A stretch of 11,707 nucleotides of DNA from Bacillota bacterium (GTDB lineage: Bacteria > Bacillota_H > UBA994 > UBA5500). The stretch's first letter is position 1; the number at the start of each line of letters is the position of its first letter. The notes beneath the pieces were generated by a model, which saw only the letters and a program-made list of their open reading frames with translations, had not been told where the DNA came from and made no database searches. A program made the position numbers and the translations under genes. Location of the stretch: NCBI GenBank assembly GCA_012727835.1, contig JAAYGE010000030.1, forward strand, positions 1 to 11,707, read 5' to 3'. Below are positions 1-6,539 of the stretch, in pieces.

Positions 1-88
1 CTTGGGCATCAATACCAAACCCTTTCCCTCCTGCCAGGGCCTCTCCGCTCAGTTTTAAAACGATACGTCTGTATTTCGGCCTTTTCAT
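1..88 (-). CDS. pyrH: UMP kinase PyrH, N-terminal fragment (runs off the left edge)
   Basis: Bacterial UMP kinase phosphorylates UMP to UDP with ATP in pyrimidine nucleotide synthesis, as a cytoplasmic hexamer. Only the first 29 codons are in the window. They read [18 protein letters not shown] followed by a Gly-rich stretch (AGGKGFGID). The KLSGEAL motif is the diagnostic start of the amino-acid-kinase fold in PyrH and belongs to the ATP-binding loop. The ATG is preceded at 7 bases by a good GGAGG Shine-Dalgarno sequence. The gene follows tsf, the usual order rpsB-tsf-pyrH-frr in many bacteria. An intrinsic terminator lies between tsf and pyrH, so pyrH probably has its own start or depends on readthrough. 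I could not identify a convincing promoter in bases 89-156. Confidence 0.93.
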   Translation of the reverse strand, partial: MKRPKYRRIVLKLSGEALAGGKGFGIDAQ

Positions 89-156
89 AGCAATACCTCC
101 GTCCTACTATTTCGCCTGCAAATAGTGTAATTCCTGTTCGGCCTAGTAAGTTTCGT

Positions 157-187
157 AAAAAAAGGAACACCGTAGTGCTCCTTTTTT
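157..187 (-). terminator. Intrinsic terminator after tsf
   Basis: On the minus strand, just after the tsf stop, a stem GGAGCAC / GTGTTCC closes a TACG tetraloop. All seven pairs form if one G-U pair is allowed. The stem is preceded by six A and followed by seven T, so the A and T tracts can extend it. Read on the plus strand the G-U pair becomes an A-C mismatch, so the element is best formed in the direction of tsf. It should end most rpsB-tsf transcripts before pyrH. Confidence 0.88.
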
Positions 188-194
188 GCATAAC

Positions 195-845
195 CTATTT
201 TTGTAAGGCAGCCACTTCGGCAGCAATATCATGCACGCGCTTTTCTAAACCTTCCCCTAAAACGAAACGTTCAAAGCGACGCACATTAATATTTTCACCG
301 ATGGAAGCGATCTTGCTGGTAATCAATTCGCCAACAGTCATATCCGGGTCACGGACAAAGGGTTGGTTGAGGAGACAGACCTCGGCAAAAAACTTCTGAA
401 TGCGGCCTTCTACCATTTTGTCCACAATCTTTTCTGGCTTACCTTCATTTAATGCCTGGGCCCGCAGGATTTCCCGTTCTTTTTCTACGACTTCTGCGGG
501 AATTTGATCTGGTGAAATGTAAGTAGGACTTTGAGCAGCAATATGCATCGCCAGATCGCGCACCAATTCCTTGAACTCATCGGTCTTTGCAACAAAGTCG
601 GTTTCGCAGTTGACTTCGATGAGTACGCCCAACTTACCGCCGGCATGGATATAGGCATCGACTAAACCTTCCGATGCGATACGGCCTGCTTTCTTAGCTG
701 CGGCAGCTAGGCCCTTTTCGCGCAAATACTCGATAGCAGCTTCAATGTCACCATTCTTTTCAACCAGAGCCCGTTTACAATCCATCATACCTGCACCAGT
801 ACGCTCACGTAACTCTTTAACTAAAGCTGCGGTGATCTCAGCCAT
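195..845 (-). CDS. tsf: Elongation factor Ts
   Basis: EF-Ts is the guanine nucleotide exchange factor that recycles EF-Tu-GDP to EF-Tu-GTP during translation. The N-terminal UBA-like domain is clear (residues about 1-40, with [16 protein letters not shown]), followed by the core with the signature [11 protein letters not shown] at about residues 80-90, which contacts EF-Tu. At 216 residues this is the short form found in many Bacillota, Cyanobacteria and Thermus, shorter than the roughly 280 residues of E. coli. The ATG has a strong GGAGGG Shine-Dalgarno 6 bases upstream. The gene lies 97 bases after rpsB, with a terminator-like hairpin in that gap, and is followed by an intrinsic terminator. 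It ends in TAG. Identification is secure. Confidence 0.98.
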   Translation of the reverse strand: MAEITAALVKELRERTGAGMMDCKRALVEKNGDIEAAIEYLREKGLAAAAKKAGRIASEGLVDAYIHAGGKLGVLIEVNCETDFVAKTDEFKELVRDLAMHIAAQSPTYISPDQIPAEVVEKEREILRAQALNEGKPEKIVDKMVEGRIQKFFAEVCLLNQPFVRDPDMTVGELITSKIASIGENINVRRFERFVLGEGLEKRVHDIAAEVAALQK

Positions 846-885
846 GATTTCCCTCCTCGTAAACTATTATGTACTAAGATGGGGT

Positions 886-933
886 AAAAAAGGGTAAGTA
901 TGCAAGGGCAATTACCCTTTCACCCTTACCCTT
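886..933 (-). terminator. Attenuator-like hairpin between rpsB and tsf
   Basis: On the minus strand a perfect 9-bp stem, AAGGGTAAG (933-925) with CTTACCCTT (898-890), is followed by a run of T (six in a row, 891-886, two of them in the stem). The 26-base apical region contains a second small hairpin (AAGGG with CCCTT, around an AATT/G-U loop; 919-904). The shape is that of an intrinsic terminator with a branched loop. As tsf normally needs transcripts from the rpsB promoter, it most likely works as a partial terminator that lowers tsf relative to rpsB, or as an RNA processing or stability element. E. coli is known to have a partial terminator between these two genes. The strength here is inferred only. 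Confidence 0.65.
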
Positions 934-942
934 CTATCATCT

Positions 943-1641
943 TTATTCTGCCATTTGCTCACCCTGCTTACCCTCAATTACCGCATCGGCGATTGTGGAG
1001 CTAAGCAGTCTAATGGCACGAATAGCATCATCGTTACCGGGGATGATCACATCGACTTCATCGGGATCACAGTTGGTGTCGACGATGGCTATAATTGGTA
1101 TGCCCAATTTGCGAGCTTCTGCAACAGCAATGCGCTCCTTGCGAGGATCAATAATGAATAAAGCGCCAGGAAGGTCACGCATATCCTTGATGCCGCCCAG
1201 GAACTTGTTCAACCTAGCCATTTCATTGCGTAGGGCGATAACTTCCTTCTTGGGCAACACTTCAAACATGCCTTCCTCTTCCATGCGGTTTAATTCGTGA
1301 AGACGGGCAATACGGCGCTGGATGGTCTGGAAGTTGGTCAATGTACCACCAAGCCAACGCTGATTAACATAGAACATACCGCAGCGTTCAGCCTCTTCTT
1401 GCACCGCCTCTTGGGCTTGCTTCTTGGTGCCAACAAAAAGGATGGATTTCCCGGAAGCAACCAACTCTTTCACGAAATTATAGGCCTCGTCAATTTTGCG
1501 CACCGTTTTTTGCAAATCGATGATATAGATACCGTTGCGCTCGGTAAAGATGTAAGGCGCCATTTTTGGATTCCAACGCCTTGTTTGATGACCAAAATGG
1601 ACACCAGCCTCTAGTAATTGCTTCATGGAAACGATTGCCAT
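943..1641 (-). CDS. rpsB: 30S ribosomal protein S2
   Basis: S2 binds at the back of the 30S head-body junction and is needed for S1 docking and mRNA binding. The 232-residue sequence is a normal full-length S2. It starts [19 protein letters not shown] and contains [11 protein letters not shown], the [12 protein letters not shown] block at about residues 93-104, and the C-terminal [13 protein letters not shown] block. The ATG has a textbook AGGAGGTG Shine-Dalgarno. Upstream are a sigma-A-like promoter and a leader of about 117 bases that can fold, so the gene is probably expressed independently of the flagellar operon and may be autoregulated, as rpsB is in E. coli. It is followed by tsf after a hairpin. 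Confidence 0.99.
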   Translation of the reverse strand: MAIVSMKQLLEAGVHFGHQTRRWNPKMAPYIFTERNGIYIIDLQKTVRKIDEAYNFVKELVASGKSILFVGTKKQAQEAVQEEAERCGMFYVNQRWLGGTLTNFQTIQRRIARLHELNRMEEEGMFEVLPKKEVIALRNEMARLNKFLGGIKDMRDLPGALFIIDPRKERIAVAEARKLGIPIIAIVDTNCDPDEVDVIIPGNDDAIRAIRLLSSTIADAVIEGKQGEQMAE

Positions 1642-1758
1642 GGCTGTGTCACCTCCTCTCTTTGGTTAATGGCCTCCGCTTTTTTCATCCCACAGGAGGA
1701 CCTGCCGCTCCCGGCAAGCACCGCCCCTACGGTCCCAAAGCGTGTGTGTTAAGCACTA
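1642..1758 (-). promoter_or_regulatory. rpsB 5' leader with candidate regulatory fold
   Basis: The predicted leader between the promoter and the rpsB ATG can form a stem GGACC (1735-1731) with GGTCC (1702-1698). This encloses a TGCCG / CGGCA hairpin with a GGAG loop (1716-1703) and a 14-base purine-rich bulge. Overlapping the 3' arm by two bases is CCTCCT (1699-1694), which is exactly complementary to the rpsB Shine-Dalgarno AGGAGG (1657-1652). The two pairings exclude each other in part, the arrangement expected of a translational switch. Ribosomal protein leaders of this general kind are known, but I do not recognise this fold as a named family, and the function is inference. Confidence 0.45.
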
Positions 1759-1764
1759 TTTGGT

Positions 1765-1794
1765 AGTATACCACAAGCAAGTCCCTACTAGCAA
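1765..1794 (-). promoter_or_regulatory. Predicted sigma-A promoter for rpsB-tsf
   Basis: On the minus strand, TTGCTA (1794-1789) and TATACT (1770-1765) are separated by 18 bases. The -10 hexamer matches five of six consensus positions and is preceded by TGG, an extended -10 TGn element that compensates for the weaker -35. Transcription would start near 1758. The promoter lies right after the stop of the SwrB-like gene, where the housekeeping unit should separate from the motility operon. I see no terminator between that stop and this promoter, so flagellar-operon readthrough into rpsB is possible. Confidence 0.7.
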
Positions 1795-1808
1795 GACTTC
1801 ACTAATTA

Positions 1809-2258
1809 TTAACCATCGCTGGCGAAAAGGCTAAGTATCAAACGTACTTCATCGATTTTAAGATCGGTCTGGCGGGCAATTTCCACCGGTGTCAACCCCT
1901 GTTGATGCCAGTGTAAAACCTGCTGTTGCTTTTCACCCAAAACTTGCACCCCAGGAGCTGCTTCTTCTTTAACCTCCGGCCGTTCCTCTCTTAGAGCCAG
2001 GGCTGCCTGTAATAATTCCAGTTTAGCGTCCAGCAGCTTGAGTAACTGCTCCACCTCTCGCTGCTTGACCTCTAAACGTTCCACGATAATTTCTCCTGCT
2101 GACTCCAACTCCTCTATGAGCACGGCAACCCCATCAACGGTGAGAGCGTTGGCCGGATTACTCCAATACTCCAGTGCCAACTTAGCCCTTCGATAAAGCA
2201 GGAAAAATAGCAGCGCGGCCAGTGCGAATAGGCCGGCTGCCAAGGCCCATAACCACAT
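1809..2258 (-). CDS. SwrB-like membrane coiled-coil protein at the swrB position
   Basis: A 149-residue protein. Residues 2-22 form one hydrophobic membrane segment, followed by RRAK, so the rest should face the cytoplasm. Residues about 45-92 are rich in heptad Leu/Val/Glu and predict a coiled coil. A short charged linker follows, and residues about 112-145 (GLTPVEIARQTDLKIDEVRLI) look like a helix-turn-helix. B. subtilis SwrB has the same place between sigD and rpsB and the same plan (one membrane anchor, cytoplasmic coiled coil), and it activates the flagellar type III export apparatus. Family membership is inferred from position and architecture, not from a confirmed alignment. The ATG follows an AGGGGTG ribosome binding site, and the gene is 12 bases downstream of its upstream neighbour. 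It is the last gene before the rpsB promoter. Confidence 0.75.
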   Translation of the reverse strand: MWLWALAAGLFALAALLFFLLYRRAKLALEYWSNPANALTVDGVAVLIEELESAGEIIVERLEVKQREVEQLLKLLDAKLELLQAALALREERPEVKEEAAPGVQVLGEKQQQVLHWHQQGLTPVEIARQTDLKIDEVRLILSLFASDG

Positions 2259-2270
2259 TTGCTGTCACCC

Positions 2271-2585
2271 CTACACTTTTATGTCTAAACGGGTACCGCG
2301 ACTTTTATCCGGCTCCCACCAGGCCGTTGGCCGCTTTTGCTTCTGCTTTTTTCGTTTTTCTTGTCTCTGACGTGGCTGTCTAGACTCATCATCGGCCTGT
2401 AACTTGCTTGCCTCCGCATCATCGGTGTGCTGCACCATCTGTTGCCGACGCGCACTCTGTTGTTGCAGCTCCTGAAGAAACTGATGTTGTTCCGGATTAG
2501 GCTGTCCTCGCGTAGCTGCCGCAATCCGCTGGGATTCACTGGCCTTATGTAAGACCGGTTGGGGATCAACCGGGCGAATTGACAA
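2271..2585 (-). CDS. Small basic, Gln-rich protein of unknown function
   Basis: A 104-residue protein I cannot assign. It has no membrane segment or signal peptide. The middle (about residues 30-55) is Gln-rich and probably helical (FLQELQQQSARRQQM). Residues about 68-88 are strongly basic (RQPRQRQEKRKKQKQKRP), then comes a Trp pair (TAWWEPDKSRG), and the last residues form a beta-like tail, TRLDIKV. The basic stretch could bind RNA or acidic lipids, but that is inference. The start is TTG, the only one that fits: a strong GGAGGGG lies 5 bases upstream, and the next in-frame Met is about 50 residues in. It sits 17 bases after fapA and 12 bases before the SwrB-like gene, so it is cotranscribed with motility genes. 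The ordered spacing and strong ribosome binding site argue that it is real. Confidence 0.75.
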   Translation of the reverse strand: MSIRPVDPQPVLHKASESQRIAAATRGQPNPEQHQFLQELQQQSARRQQMVQHTDDAEASKLQADDESRQPRQRQEKRKKQKQKRPTAWWEPDKSRGTRLDIKV

Positions 2586-2590
2586 AAGTA

Positions 2591-2600
2591 CCCCTCCTTT
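2591..2600 (-). promoter_or_regulatory. Ribosome binding site fixing the TTG start
   Basis: AAAGGAGGGG on the minus strand ends 5 bases before the TTG at 2585-2583. It is one of the strongest Shine-Dalgarno matches in the window and supports a UUG start for the 104-residue unknown protein. Confidence 0.75.
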
Positions 2601-2602
2601 GT

Positions 2603-4219
2603 CTATAAGGCGCTAAAGACCACATCGCCTTCCAGTAGTTTAAAAGTCCCGCCCGCCTTTTCTTCACGGGTATAGTAGACCGCCTTACCGATAGTAACCT
2701 TGACACCGGAATAGACTTTTTCGCTCACTTTAATTTGGGCATTCTTGATGGCGGCCATTGCCTGCTCTTGCTGGGATAATTGCCAGGTGATATTGCTCAG
2801 TTCATGGGAACGCTGATTATAAGCCCGCTGCAGCTGGTTAAGTAACTCCTGTCGACTGGGGGGCAAAGAACCAACGGTGGACTTAAGCTGCTCTAGGCGA
2901 TTGATCCCCTGCTTCAGTCGGTTTAACTCATCTTCTATTCGACTAGCGGCCGCTACCAGCTGCCCATATTGTTCAAATAGGGCCGGGTTGATACCAACTT
3001 CCAGAAGAGTAGGAGTACCTAAGGAAGCACCTAAAACCTTACATTCAATGCTATCGGTTGCTCGTATCACGCCACCTACAATCAGGCCCTTTCTACCACC
3101 TACCTTTATCGAACGGCCCGCGTAGACTTGGCTATGCATTATGTCTTCACCCACCTCAATGGTGCCACCGGCCGTTACTTTACAGTTCTCAATAAAGCGG
3201 CAATACACATCTCCTTCTACGTTTATCTCTCCCCGGTTTTGCCCCTGAATGCCGCCGCCTACGGTGAGTGTTCCGCCACAAATAATGGTGGCGCAATCAA
3301 CCCCACCGGCGATTTTTACATCGCCTTCCGCCTGTATAGTAAAGCCCGGTTTAACTGAGCCACGAATATGTACGTTACCATTGAAACGGATATTGCCTAC
3401 CGAATAATCCACATCCCCCGAGATCTCATAGACCGGCAGCACATTAATTCGGCCCGATTTAAGCACCACCTGACCGTCTTCGGTAGCCACCAGCCGATCA
3501 TTTTCCACAGCGACTCCCTTACCCATGGGCCAAATTAAATCCTTCCCTGCTACCGCCGGCAACTCTACTCCATAAATATTCCGCCCCGGTGTCCCGGGAG
3601 TGGGAGGAATGCGGGTAGCTAACACCTGCCCCTTGGTTACAACAATAATATTATTTAACTCTCTGAAATCCACACGGCCATCGGGCAAGAAGGTGGGGCG
3701 ACCACCGCTCCGTAGCAGCACTGGCTGATATTCTAAACGGGCATTAGTTCCTTTCTCCGCGGGGCGTCCCAAGGCTATCGTCCACTCTCGGTCCAGAGTT
3801 TGGTTGGCCACCATCTCCTCTATGACCTCATTTTGTATTCCGTAGCAAACACCTAACTGGGCCAACTGACGCAAGACATCTGCCTTAGTTAAGGGGGCTC
3901 CCCAAATGGCAGGGCTTACACGCGCCACAGCCCGCATATGATCTTCACTGACACGAACATGCAGCTGAGCATCGGTCCGAATCTCCGCCAAATTATCGAT
4001 TATTACCTGCGGCTGCCCATCACTCTTAGCTAATGCGGCCTTAATTTGTTCTTCCGCTAACCAAGGCCAACCTTGCTGAGCAAAGAAGGCTTTAACCTCT
4101 CCTACAGTAACTGGGCTAACCGTATCGATCACCGGCTCAACTATCATCTTAACTTGTTGCTTATCAACTAGTACCCGAAATCCACGGCCTTGAAATTCTT
4201 TTTGCACTTCAGCCGCCAT
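2603..4219 (-). CDS. fapA: FapA-family (DUF342) beta-helix protein
   Basis: A 538-residue cytoplasmic protein of the FapA/DUF342 family, often found beside flagellar and chemotaxis genes. In Vibrio, FapA has been linked to flagellar assembly and glucose signalling; the role in Bacillota is unclear. Residues about 36-160 hold paired winged-helix-like units (WPWLAEEQIKAAL; LTKADVLRQLAQLGV). The hallmark block DGRVDFRELNNIIVV and the PPTPGTPGRNIYG loop lie at about 180-217. Residues about 262-395 form short Gly/Val-rich repeats typical of a right-handed beta-helix (GNVHIRGSV, GDVKIAGGV, GTLTVGGGI, GDVYCRFIE). Residues about 415-495 form a coiled coil before a short final domain. I chose the ATG at 4219 because the G-rich Shine-Dalgarno lies 7 bases upstream; a GTG two codons earlier would be only 1 base from it. 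The gene follows sigD directly, and the Shine-Dalgarno overlaps the sigD stop. Confidence 0.9.
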   Translation of the reverse strand: MAAEVQKEFQGRGFRVLVDKQQVKMIVEPVIDTVSPVTVGEVKAFFAQQGWPWLAEEQIKAALAKSDGQPQVIIDNLAEIRTDAQLHVRVSEDHMRAVARVSPAIWGAPLTKADVLRQLAQLGVCYGIQNEVIEEMVANQTLDREWTIALGRPAEKGTNARLEYQPVLLRSGGRPTFLPDGRVDFRELNNIIVVTKGQVLATRIPPTPGTPGRNIYGVELPAVAGKDLIWPMGKGVAVENDRLVATEDGQVVLKSGRINVLPVYEISGDVDYSVGNIRFNGNVHIRGSVKPGFTIQAEGDVKIAGGVDCATIICGGTLTVGGGIQGQNRGEINVEGDVYCRFIENCKVTAGGTIEVGEDIMHSQVYAGRSIKVGGRKGLIVGGVIRATDSIECKVLGASLGTPTLLEVGINPALFEQYGQLVAAASRIEDELNRLKQGINRLEQLKSTVGSLPPSRQELLNQLQRAYNQRSHELSNITWQLSQQEQAMAAIKNAQIKVSEKVYSGVKVTIGKAVYYTREEKAGGTFKLLEGDVVFSAL

Positions 4220-4226
4220 ATGCACG

Positions 4227-4233
4227 CCCCCCT
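4227..4233 (-). promoter_or_regulatory. fapA ribosome binding site overlapping the sigD stop
   Basis: AGGGGGG on the minus strand begins at the last base of the sigD TGA and ends 7 bases before the ATG at 4219. The spacing selects this ATG over the GTG at 4225 and suggests translational coupling of fapA to sigD. Confidence 0.7.
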
Positions 4234-4976
4234 CACGTCAGTTTAGCCCGCAATTTCAATACGAGGGCTGTATGAATCTGACTTACTCGGGATTCACTAA
4301 TTCCCAATACCTGTCCTATTTCTTTAAGAGTCAGCCCCTCGTTATAATATAAGCTCAGTAACAACTGTTCCCGCTCGCTCAGACTAGCGATAGCCGCCGC
4401 CAACTCCTCAACCTGTTCTTCCTCCAGCACATGGTTGACCGGATCGCTGTTGGGGGCAGCTACCAAAAGACTCAATAATTCGTCTCCTTCCTCTTCCGCG
4501 TCTAAAGGTGCATTAAGAGACAAAACAGTAATTGCCTGCACATCTAAGAACCACTTACGTAGCTCGTCCACACTAATGCCAAGTTCAGCCGCCAACTCGG
4601 CCTCCTCAGCACTTCTCCCCAATTTAGTCTGTAGATCTTGCATGGCTTGCTGCAATTGCTTGGCCCTTTGGCGAACTGTCCTAGGTACAAAGTCTATTTG
4701 GCGCAAACTATCAATAATTGCTCCTTTAATACGCATCGCCGCATAGGTCTCAAACTTTACCCCCCGGTCAGGACAGTAGTTATTAATGGCATCCATTAGC
4801 CCCAGCACCCCAGCGCTCTCTAGGTCGCCCGGATCCACATAGCTCGGTAAGTTTAAACTCATCCGCCCACATATCCGCTTAACCAATGGTAGATAGTGTT
4901 CAATAAGTGCAAGCCTAGCGGCCCCATCAGCCCGCTTATAAGCCTGCCATAGCGATTCGGCTGCCGAGCCTGCCAC
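4233..4976 (-). CDS. sigD: Flagellar sigma factor SigD (FliA, sigma-28)
   Basis: SigD directs RNA polymerase to late flagellar, chemotaxis and autolysin promoters and is held off by the anti-sigma factor FlgM. The 247 residues show the full sigma-28 plan. Region 2 spans about 24-97 (DPGDLESAGVLGLMDAI, then RGVKFETYAAMRIKGAIIDSLR with the aromatic -10-binding surface, then DFVPRTVRQ). Region 3 spans about 103-160 (ELGISVDEL). Region 4 spans about 196-245 (LSEREQLLLSLYYNEGL, then a helix-turn-helix LKEIGQVLGISESRVSQIH). The start is GTG at 4976, 7 bases after the GGGGG that overlaps the cheD TAG stop, which couples it to cheD. Its place near the 3' end of the operon matches B. subtilis, where distance from the promoter affects how many cells become motile. 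Confidence 0.97.
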   Translation of the reverse strand: MAGSAAESLWQAYKRADGAARLALIEHYLPLVKRICGRMSLNLPSYVDPGDLESAGVLGLMDAINNYCPDRGVKFETYAAMRIKGAIIDSLRQIDFVPRTVRQRAKQLQQAMQDLQTKLGRSAEEAELAAELGISVDELRKWFLDVQAITVLSLNAPLDAEEEGDELLSLLVAAPNSDPVNHVLEEEQVEELAAAIASLSEREQLLLSLYYNEGLTLKEIGQVLGISESRVSQIHTALVLKLRAKLT

Positions 4977-4987
4977 ACTTACACCCC

Positions 4988-5476
4988 CTAAATAGTGAAG
5001 GTCCCGTGCCCAATAGTGCGTACCTCTAAGATGCCGCTGCTGCAGAAAAACTCGATGGTGCGCCCGAAGTTTCCGCCCGTATGTTCGGCCACAACGGGTA
5101 TTTGTAATTCCCGCAGCGCTTTGTGGGTAGCCGCCACATTTCTCTCCCCTATACGCATAATCTCACTTTGCCCAGAAAAGGTGAACATCTGGGCCCCGCC
5201 GGCCAACTTGGCCACTAGGCGACTAGGGACCGCCCCTTTTCGCTGCAGTTCTCTTACCAATAAACGCACCCCCGTATCCGCATACTTGGCTTCCGTGCTT
5301 TTGTCCTGATACAGGGCCATTTCCGGCAACATGATATGGACAAGCCCCCCTAGGTGGAGGGCGGGATCATGTAAACATATACCCACACAGGAACCCAGCC
5401 CTAATGTTCTTAGCACATCGTCGGCCTGTCCCACCGCATACTGGGCCATGCCTACCTGCAATACTCGCCTCCTCAT
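4988..5476 (-). CDS. cheD: Chemoreceptor glutamine deamidase CheD
   Basis: CheD deamidates specific glutamines of methyl-accepting chemotaxis proteins and forms a complex with CheC that stimulates CheC phosphatase, linking receptor state to CheY-P. The 162 residues contain the expected catalytic residues with canonical spacing: Thr24 and Cys30 in RTLGLGSCVGI, and His47 in GGLVHIMLP. The later KLAGGAQMF block at about 89-97 and the NVAATHKAL segment are also typical. The start overlaps the cheC stop as ATGA, so the pair is translationally coupled, which suits partners acting as a complex. sigD begins 11 bases after its stop. It ends in TAG. Confidence 0.97.
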   Translation of the reverse strand: MRRRVLQVGMAQYAVGQADDVLRTLGLGSCVGICLHDPALHLGGLVHIMLPEMALYQDKSTEAKYADTGVRLLVRELQRKGAVPSRLVAKLAGGAQMFTFSGQSEIMRIGERNVAATHKALRELQIPVVAEHTGGNFGRTIEFFCSSGILEVRTIGHGTFTI

Positions 5477-6075
5477 TCACTTACTCCGAGGCTTGTAAAT
5501 ATTTTCTCTACGAGTTCCAGATCGGGTATAAGGAGAAAGTTAGCCTCCACCGATTCGTCGCCTACACGCAGACTATTCTTAATGACTAAAGCGTGATCCG
5601 AGTAGCTGCCTAGTTGCATGAGGGCTATATCAAGAACCGCACCAGCCATGTCGGTAGCTAAAGCCGGCACCGATAGTTGAAAATTTAAGTCGGTAAAGCT
5701 GCTGAGAGCACCTAGGTAAGAACTGCTGAGGATGTTACCAACTTCCATCAAAGCCGACTGTTCCATGGAGGAATAGGGTGGTGTACTTTGGATATCCATA
5801 CCGAAAAGCAAACTTAGTAGCTTTCCTACCGATTCTTGCTCCAATAACCAAAGGATGGAACAGGGCAAACCACCTAAAGCTTGAAAGAAAACCCCAGTAA
5901 CCAGCAGCTCGGCCCCGCCTAATAATTCAGGCACCTGGGCCAAGGGCAAGACATTGACGCTGGGAATCTCCATATCGATCCGTTTATTAAGCATGTTGGA
6001 CAAGGCGGTGGCCGCGTTACCACAGCCTATGTTACTAACTTCCCGCAACACGTCAATCTGCAAAGGTGAAAACAT
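5473..6075 (-). CDS. cheC: CheY-P phosphatase / adaptation protein CheC
   Basis: CheC hydrolyses CheY-P and, with CheD, forms the CheC-CheD-CheY adaptation system of Bacillota. The 200-residue protein has the two pseudo-symmetric active-site helices of the CheC/CheX/FliY family: REVSNIGCGNAATAL (Glu12, Asn15) and ALMEVGNILSSSYL (Glu111, Asn114). Both carry the ExxN pair that attacks the phosphoryl group, followed by the conserved Pro after each helix, so two sites should be active. I started at ATG 6075 (MFSPLQIDVL) because a GGAGAGG site lies 7 bases upstream and family members begin close to this helix. A longer reading to 6114 would overlap cheW and has no family support. It starts 4 bases after the cheW stop and overlaps cheD at its end. 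Confidence 0.96.
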   Translation of the reverse strand: MFSPLQIDVLREVSNIGCGNAATALSNMLNKRIDMEIPSVNVLPLAQVPELLGGAELLVTGVFFQALGGLPCSILWLLEQESVGKLLSLLFGMDIQSTPPYSSMEQSALMEVGNILSSSYLGALSSFTDLNFQLSVPALATDMAGAVLDIALMQLGSYSDHALVIKNSLRVGDESVEANFLLIPDLELVEKIFTSLGVSE

Positions 6076-6079
6076 AGGA

Positions 6080-6526
6080 CTACCTCTCCGGATCCACCAC
6101 GCGTTCCAGGTCAAGAATAATGATCAACCCCTGCTCCCCCTGCCCCACACCTTGGAGAAAGTTCCGATTGGCTTCACCGATGACCTGGTCAGCCGGCTGA
6201 ATGGCGGTGGCAGGCAAACTCAAGACGTGGCTTATCTCATCTACTATTAGACCTACCAACTGCTCACCGGCAAGAACCACCACTATGTGGGCATCCACAT
6301 CCTCTGTAGCCGGTGGCAAATCTAACCGCCGCCGCAAGTCAATGACAGGGACCACCTCTCCCCGCAGATTGATTACCCCCTCCACAAAGGTAGGTGCTTT
6401 GGGCACGCGCGTAATGGGCATCATCCTCTCCACCGAATGTACCCCGTCAATGGGAATGGCGAAGTCTTCCCCTGCTAGACGAAAGACAACAAAACGTTCT
6501 TCTTCCAAATGAGCTGCCGTGCTCAT
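6080..6526 (-). CDS. cheW: Chemotaxis coupling protein CheW
   Basis: CheW bridges chemoreceptors and the CheA kinase P5 domain in the polar or membrane arrays. The 148 residues form one CheW/SH3-like domain. It begins at about residue 10 (ERFVVFRLAGEDFAIPID) and has the classic VPKAPTFVEGVINLRGEVVPVIDL at about 41-64, which includes the conserved Asn and Arg used for receptor contact, and the repeat-like QLVGLIVDEISHVL. An AGGAGG Shine-Dalgarno overlapping the cheA TGA lies 8 bases before the ATG, so translation is probably coupled to cheA. The cheC start follows 4 bases after its TAG stop. Domain length and motifs are normal for the family. Confidence 0.97.
   Translation of the reverse strand: MSTAAHLEEERFVVFRLAGEDFAIPIDGVHSVERMMPITRVPKAPTFVEGVINLRGEVVPVIDLRRRLDLPPATEDVDAHIVVVLAGEQLVGLIVDEISHVLSLPATAIQPADQVIGEANRNFLQGVGQGEQGLIIILDLERVVDPER
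6083..6089 (-). promoter_or_regulatory. cheC ribosome binding site deciding the start
   Basis: GGAGAGG on the minus strand lies within the last codons of cheW, 7 bases before the ATG at 6075. It selects MFSPLQ as the CheC start over an in-frame Met 13 codons further upstream. Confidence 0.75.
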
Positions 6527-6539
6527 CCTAACTACCTCC

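Noticed and set aside
89..156. Promoter for pyrH after the tsf terminator
   Set aside because: No -35/-10 pair with acceptable spacing; the best pieces (TTACTA with TATTTG) match poorly and are 19 bases apart.
1623..1688. Possible 21-codon leader peptide starting in the rpsB leader and overlapping the rpsB start in another frame
   Set aside because: No Shine-Dalgarno precedes its ATG and the composition is unremarkable; probably chance.
2945..2956. 12-base palindrome TAGCGGCCGCTA in fapA
   Set aside because: It encodes an Ala run in the coiled coil, has no spacer and no partner copies; chance.
6076..6114. Longer CheC start 13 codons upstream
   Set aside because: It overlaps cheW, and a well-spaced GGAGAGG supports the Met at 6075.
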